Source: Chthoniobacterales bacterium
GTDB lineage: Bacteria; Verrucomicrobiota; Verrucomicrobiia; Chthoniobacterales; UBA10450
Length of the DNA: 12,293 nt
Direction: 5' to 3'
NCBI GenBank assembly: GCA_013697365.1
Contig: JACCXA010000298.1
Location: 1-12,293, forward strand
Below, piece after piece: positions 7,859 through 12,293 of this stretch (the stretch's first letter is position 1; each line of letters opens with the position of its first letter). The position numbers were made by a program, and so were the translations under genes. The notes beneath the pieces are model-generated. The model did no database searches. It saw only the letters and a program-made list of their open reading frames with translations, and was not told where the DNA came from.

Positions 7859-10800
7859 ATGAATTCGGCAACCGATTCATCGACGGCGAAGAAAGTCGCC
7901 CTGAAGCAACGCCTCTCCGCGCTGACTGCCGCGCAACGCGCGCAACTGGCGCGGCAGTTAGCGAGCGACAGTCCGTCTTCGGACTCGTTAGGCGAGCGGC
8001 CTGCGATCATCCCCCGCGCCGAGCCGCTGCGGGTGGAAGCGGAGACGGCGGAAGCAGACGCCGCTCGGACGGTTGCGATCTACCCCGCGGGGCAGGGCCA
8101 GCTGCAAATGTGGTTCCTTCAGTATTACGCCCCGGAGTCACCGGTCTACAACATCCCGCAAGCCTTCCACCTTTTCGGGAAGCTGGCCGTGGAGAATTTG
8201 GAGGCAGCCTTCCGAATCGTCATTCGGCGTCACGATAGCCTGCGCACTACCTTTGCAATGGAGGGCGGGCATCTGGTCCAGCGCGTCGCTTCGTCGTCTC
8301 CCTTTCAGTTGCAACACGTCGACCTGGAAAACCTGCGTGCCGGAGAGCGAACGGCGGCCGCGCACCAATCCGTGGAAGAGCTGGCGTGCCGTCCGTTCGA
8401 TCTTGTCACCGAAGCGCAGATTCGGGCTCGCCTCGTACGGTTGCACGCGGAAGAGCATGTCCTCGTCGTGGTGGTCCATCACATCATTTCGGACGGCTGG
8501 TCCCAGTCGAACCTGTTCCGCGAGATTTCTACGCTCTACGCCGCCGCTGCCGCCGGAGGCGAGCCTTCGTTGCCCGCGTCTCCGCTGCAATTTGCCGATT
8601 TCTCGGTTTGGCAGGAAAAGCGCCTCCGCGACTCGGCGCTTCTCGGACAGACCGCCTACTGGAAGACCAAGCTAACCGGTACGGCCCAGTCGCTGGACCT
8701 CGCGACCGATCGGCCGCGCGCCAACGTTTCTTCCTTCCGAGGCGAATCGTTCCTGGTTCCGATCGAGCCGGAACTCTGGGCAGCATTGCAGGCGCTGGCG
8801 CAAAGGGAAGGCGCGACGGTCTTCATCGTCCTGCTCGCGGCCTTCAAGATTCTGCTCCATCGCCACACCGGGCAGGAGGATGTGCGCGCGGGGGTGCCAA
8901 TTGCGAATCGCCAGCAGGTCGAGACGGAAGGGCTTATTGGATTTTTCGTAAACACTCTGGTGATGCGGACCTCTCTTTCGGGAGACCTCACTTTTCGTGA
9001 AGTGCTGGGCCGCGTCCGGGCGACTGCCGTTGAGGCCTACGCCAACTCGGATCTTTCCTTTGAACGGCTCGTCTCTTTGTTCACAGACCAGCCGGCCGCG
9101 GACCGGGCGCCGTTATTGCAAACGCTCTTCTCGCTCCAGGATTTTCCGGAAACGACGGTGGCCTTTCCCGGGCTGGAGGCGCGGCCGTGGCCGGTGAATA
9201 CGCACACGTCCAAGATGGATTTCAGCGTGGCCGTGAAACGGGACGGACCGGGCTGGGCGGCGAGCGTGGAGTACGACACCGATCTGTTCGAGGCCGCACG
9301 CCTGGAAGAGATGGTCGCGCATTGGCTCACGATCCTGAAAAGCGTGGTGATCGCTCCCGCGCAGCGCATCTGCGAAATTCCGTTGTTGGCTCCGGCCGAG
9401 CGTGAACGCCTTCTGGTGGGATGGAACCAAACGGCGCGGGACTATCCGCGAGACCAATGCGTGCACCATCTTTTCGAGGTGCAGGCGAGGGCAACGCCAG
9501 AAGCAGTCTCCCTGGTAATGGGAGGAGAATGTCTCACTTATCGGGAGCTGCATGAGAAGTCGGATCGCGTCGCAGGCCACCTGCGTGCCTTCGGCGTCGA
9601 ACGGGGCGCTCTGGTCGGACTAAGTGTGGAGCGCTCGTTTGAGATGGTGATCGGAATGCTCGGCATTTTGAAAGCGGGAGGGGCTTATTGGGCCGTCGAG
9701 GAAAATTTGCCGGACGAGCGCGTTCGTCTTCTGCTCGCCGACGCCCAGCCGCGGGTGCTGCTGGCGCGCCGCTCCGCGGTGGATCGACTGACGGCCCTGA
9801 TGAATCAGGCGCCTGCCGATGGGAGGATCTCGGCGATTGAAGATCTTCTTCGCGCGCCTTGTCCTGCAACAGTCGGTTGCTCGGCTGATTCGCAGGCCGA
9901 CGATCCTGTTTACGTGAGTTACACCTCCGGTTCGACCGGCAGACCTAAAGGGGTCCTTATCCCGCATCGCGGAGTGGTGCGGCTGGTGAAGAATGTGGAT
10001 TACGCCTCCCTGACGCCCGCGGAAACGTTTCTCCACATGGCGCCGCTTTCGTTCGATGCATCTACCTTCGAGCTCTGGGGCGCGCTTCTTAATGGCGCTC
10101 GCGTCATTCTGATGCCACCGGGTCAGGCGTCCTTGAGCGAGATCGGCGAAGCGATTCGTCAGCACGGGGTCACGACGCTCTGGCTGACCGCAGGCTTGTT
10201 TCATCTCATGGTGGAGCAGCGGGTGGATGACCTAAAGCCGCTGCGCCAGCTCCTGGCAGGCGGGGACGTCCTGACACCCGAGGACGTCCTGAAGGCGCGG
10301 CGTGCGCTGCCCGGTTGCCGGATCATTAATGGATATGGCCCTACGGAGAACACGACCTTCACCTGCTGCTTTACGGTGGCGAAACCGGACGACCTGATCC
10401 AGAGCGTGCCGATCGGACACCCCATTGCGAACACACAGGTTTACGTCCTCGACCCCTCCTGCCAACCCGTCCCCGTTGGCGTAGCCGGCGAGCTCTATGC
10501 GGGCGGCGATGGCGTCGCCCTTGGCTATCTGAACCAGCCGGAGTTAACTGCGGAGCGATTCATTCCGGACCCCTTTAGTTCGCGCGCGGGGGCGCGGCTC
10601 TATCGAACCGGGGATCGCGTGCGCTGGCGATCTGACGGTAATCTTGAGTTCATCGGGCGACTCGATTCGGAAGTGAAAATCCGCGGCTACCGCGTCGAAC
10701 TTGGAGAGATCGAAACCGTCCTGCGCGGCTTTCCCGGCGTGCGCGACGCTGCCGTGGTGCGACGCGACGCTCTTACAGCCGACCGTGTGCTGGTTGGGTA

Positions 10801-12109
10801 TGTCGTCTCAAACAACGGCGCGATTTCAACGGAGGACTTACGCGCGCATCTCCGGGACCGCCTGCCCGATTACATGGTCCCGTCAGCCTTGATGGTTCTC
10901 GAGGATCTGCCGCTTTCGCCCAACGGCAAAGTCGATCGCCGCGCCTTGCCCGCGCCGGCTTTGCCGTCGGGAAACGCGCCCGAAGGTTCGCGTCCGCCTG
11001 CGACTCTCCTCGAGATGGAGTTGATCCGCCTCTGGCAGCGTCTTTTTCAGCGCGAGGACATTGGGCGCGAAGACAACTTTTTTGCCCTCGGTGGCCACTC
11101 ACTTCTGGCAGCCCTGATGACGGCAGAGATCGACAAACTCCTCGGCTGTAAACTGCCGATCGCGGCGCTTTTCCAATCGCCCACGATCGAATCATTGGCC
11201 TTGCGGCTGACGGAGGAGAATTGGGCTCCGCCCTGGAGTTCCCTCGTGCCCTTGCAGCCAAACGGCGCCCGGCCGCCGCTCTTTTTCACGCACGGCGCTG
11301 GTGGAGACGTCTACGGCTTTGTTTGGTTGGTAAAACTTTTAGCGCCCGATCAACCGAGCTACGGACTGCAAGCGGTGGGGTCCGACGGTCAAACGCCGCG
11401 GCACACCACGGTGGAGGAAATGGCGGCCCACTACGTGCAGGAAATTCGCTCTCTGCAACCAAAAGGGCCATACCATCTCGCGGGTTTTTCCATGGGCGGG
11501 CTGATCGCTTTCGAGATCGCTCAGCAACTCTATCGCTTGGGCGAGCGGGTCGCGCTCCTCGCCGTCATCGATACAGCTCCCATGTCCGCCCCCTGGACCG
11601 TCTATGGTCGCACGCTGGCCCCTTACTTTTGGCAGCGCTCTAAGTTTCATCTCGCGCGCTGGCGCAAGATGCCGAGGCGTCATCGCCTTGGTTACCTGCT
11701 GAGATGCTGGAGCGGCCTGCGTTGGTGGGCCGCAGGAAATTCCCCCAAGCCGCGCGTCGTGACAGCCGCGCCAGAGAAAGGCACCGAACTGCCCGAAGTG
11801 CCCGGCTTCTACGATTACTACTGGGCGGTCGCTTCGGCCTATAAACTCCGCCGGTATCCCGGGACGATCGATCTATTTTTAAGCGACAGCGCCAACCCGA
11901 AATTTACGACGTTTTGGGGACATCTGGCGCGGGGCGGCGCCATCCTGCACCGCGTGCCGGGCAAACACCTGGAGCTAGTCGCCCCGGACCGCATGCCCAT
12001 GCTGGCGAAGGCGCTCGGAACTGCGCTTGAGCGTGCACAACGAAATGGCGACTCTTCCGCCAACGGCCAGAAATTGCATGTCAGTCCATTCGCGCATGGT
12101 GCCAACTGA
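7859..12109 (+). CDS. Single-module nonribosomal peptide synthetase, C-A-T-TE, predicted valine-specific
   Basis: This 1,416-residue protein has four domains. The condensation domain (about 72-505) carries HHIISDGWS with catalytic H208, FADFSVWQ and IGFFVNTL, as in ordinary LCL-type domains. The adenylation domain (about 536-1030) has YTSGSTGRPKG (from Y688), NGYGPTENTTF, YRTGDRVRW and NGKVDRRAL. Its specificity residues read D733, A734, F737, W775, L799, G801, G825, T833, F834, K1024 (DAFWLGGTFK), a valine-type code. The carrier domain has FFALGGHSL with phosphopantetheine S1081. The terminal type I thioesterase has GFSMGG (S1211), VIDTAP (D1238) and GKHLEL (H1370), an intact triad. It should condense an acyl group delivered in trans with valine and release the product. 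The first ~70 residues include a helix resembling the N-terminus of the ThDP enzyme. I chose ATG 7859, one base after the preceding stop; ATG 7814, inside the upstream gene, would add 15 residues. Confidence 0.95.
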   Translation: MNSATDSSTAKKVALKQRLSALTAAQRAQLARQLASDSPSSDSLGERPAIIPRAEPLRVEAETAEADAARTVAIYPAGQGQLQMWFLQYYAPESPVYNIPQAFHLFGKLAVENLEAAFRIVIRRHDSLRTTFAMEGGHLVQRVASSSPFQLQHVDLENLRAGERTAAAHQSVEELACRPFDLVTEAQIRARLVRLHAEEHVLVVVVHHIISDGWSQSNLFREISTLYAAAAAGGEPSLPASPLQFADFSVWQEKRLRDSALLGQTAYWKTKLTGTAQSLDLATDRPRANVSSFRGESFLVPIEPELWAALQALAQREGATVFIVLLAAFKILLHRHTGQEDVRAGVPIANRQQVETEGLIGFFVNTLVMRTSLSGDLTFREVLGRVRATAVEAYANSDLSFERLVSLFTDQPAADRAPLLQTLFSLQDFPETTVAFPGLEARPWPVNTHTSKMDFSVAVKRDGPGWAASVEYDTDLFEAARLEEMVAHWLTILKSVVIAPAQRICEIPLLAPAERERLLVGWNQTARDYPRDQCVHHLFEVQARATPEAVSLVMGGECLTYRELHEKSDRVAGHLRAFGVERGALVGLSVERSFEMVIGMLGILKAGGAYWAVEENLPDERVRLLLADAQPRVLLARRSAVDRLTALMNQAPADGRISAIEDLLRAPCPATVGCSADSQADDPVYVSYTSGSTGRPKGVLIPHRGVVRLVKNVDYASLTPAETFLHMAPLSFDASTFELWGALLNGARVILMPPGQASLSEIGEAIRQHGVTTLWLTAGLFHLMVEQRVDDLKPLRQLLAGGDVLTPEDVLKARRALPGCRIINGYGPTENTTFTCCFTVAKPDDLIQSVPIGHPIANTQVYVLDPSCQPVPVGVAGELYAGGDGVALGYLNQPELTAERFIPDPFSSRAGARLYRTGDRVRWRSDGNLEFIGRLDSEVKIRGYRVELGEIETVLRGFPGVRDAAVVRRDALTADRVLVGYVVSNNGAISTEDLRAHLRDRLPDYMVPSALMVLEDLPLSPNGKVDRRALPAPALPSGNAPEGSRPPATLLEMELIRLWQRLFQREDIGREDNFFALGGHSLLAALMTAEIDKLLGCKLPIAALFQSPTIESLALRLTEENWAPPWSSLVPLQPNGARPPLFFTHGAGGDVYGFVWLVKLLAPDQPSYGLQAVGSDGQTPRHTTVEEMAAHYVQEIRSLQPKGPYHLAGFSMGGLIAFEIAQQLYRLGERVALLAVIDTAPMSAPWTVYGRTLAPYFWQRSKFHLARWRKMPRRHRLGYLLRCWSGLRWWAAGNSPKPRVVTAAPEKGTELPEVPGFYDYYWAVASAYKLRRYPGTIDLFLSDSANPKFTTFWGHLARGGAILHRVPGKHLELVAPDRMPMLAKALGTALERAQRNGDSSANGQKLHVSPFAHGAN

Positions 12110-12278
12110 GTTCCCATCGTGGAGGCACATGGCTCACTCGGTACGACGCGCCAGTTTACCCAAAACCCGACGGCCGGGATGAGGTGACCGCGGCGCGGAC
12201 TGCAAAACTACGATTGCACTCGTGGTGCGAAAGGTTTTCGCGTTGAATTGCATCCGGATTGCGCGGAAACCAAGGCCC
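12110..12278. other. Intergenic stretch after the NRPS operon
   Basis: No substantial gene is visible. A 17-codon frame runs from ATG 12129 to TGA 12180-12182, with GGAGG at 12121-12125 only three bases before the ATG; I do not trust it as a gene. Two small dyads overlap: GCAC-TCGTG-GTGC (12216-12228) and GCGAAA-GGT-TTTCGC (12227-12241). Neither is followed by a U-tract, so neither looks like an intrinsic terminator. They may be operator-like or chance. Confidence 0.4.
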
Positions 12279-12293
12279 ATGAGTAAATCCTTC
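12279..12293 (+). CDS. Possible start of the next gene (five codons only)
   Basis: An ATG at 12279 opens a frame reading M-S-K-S-F to the window edge. A weak AAGG lies at 12272-12275, four bases before the ATG. The composition is plausible for a bacterial N-terminus, and it sits about 170 bp after the NRPS stop on the same strand. Nothing can be said about function, and a chance ATG is quite possible. Confidence 0.2.

Noticed and set aside
12129..12182. 17-codon ORF with GGAGG three bases upstream, as a leader peptide or precursor
   Set aside because: The spacing is too short for a good ribosome binding site, and there is no repeat, terminator or maturation gene to support it.
1..12293. tRNA, rRNA, CRISPR arrays, insertion sequences
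   Set aside because: No cloverleaf-like sequence, regularly spaced repeat array, terminal inverted repeats or transposase motifs were seen on reading both strands.

Overview
The window looks like a chromosomal piece of a GC-rich bacterium (roughly 60% GC by eye), probably an uncultivated soil lineage. Verrucomicrobiota or a similar phylum is my guess, based on the mix of a giant cyclic-glucan-synthase-type gene with an NRPS locus and on the weak Shine-Dalgarno sequences. No marker gene here proves the taxonomy.

Left third (1-3970, minus strand): the N-terminal ~1,323 codons of a very large membrane glucan synthase of the NdvB/ChvB (cyclic beta-1,2-glucan synthase, GT84) type. It runs off the left edge. 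It has no stop codon inside the window, so every small ORF overlapping it is a shadow. A 279-bp divergent intergenic region (3971-4249) separates it from the rest and holds a pair of TGTGCACCA direct repeats.

Right two thirds (4250-12109, plus strand): a tight three-gene operon. (1) An adenylate-forming ligase of the oxalyl-CoA synthetase (Pcs60/AAE3) type fused to a peptidyl carrier protein (A-T). (2) A ThDP-dependent enzyme of the oxalyl-CoA decarboxylase / 2-hydroxyacyl-CoA lyase family, with Gln in place of the usual catalytic Glu. (3) A single-module NRPS, C-A-T-TE, with a valine-like specificity code. The genes overlap by 4 nt and then are separated by 1 nt. All three proteins carry a similar short Leu-rich helix at the termini where they could meet.

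The working model is inference. The first protein loads a small acid, plausibly oxalate, on its own carrier domain. The ThDP enzyme decarboxylates it, or decarboxylates and ligates it to an aldehyde, while it is carrier-bound, giving a formyl- or 2-hydroxyacyl-thioester. The third protein condenses this with valine and releases the product through its thioesterase. I know of no characterised pathway with this composition, and it is the main item of interest here. The final 184 bp hold no convincing complete gene. A start codon at 12279 may open the next gene.
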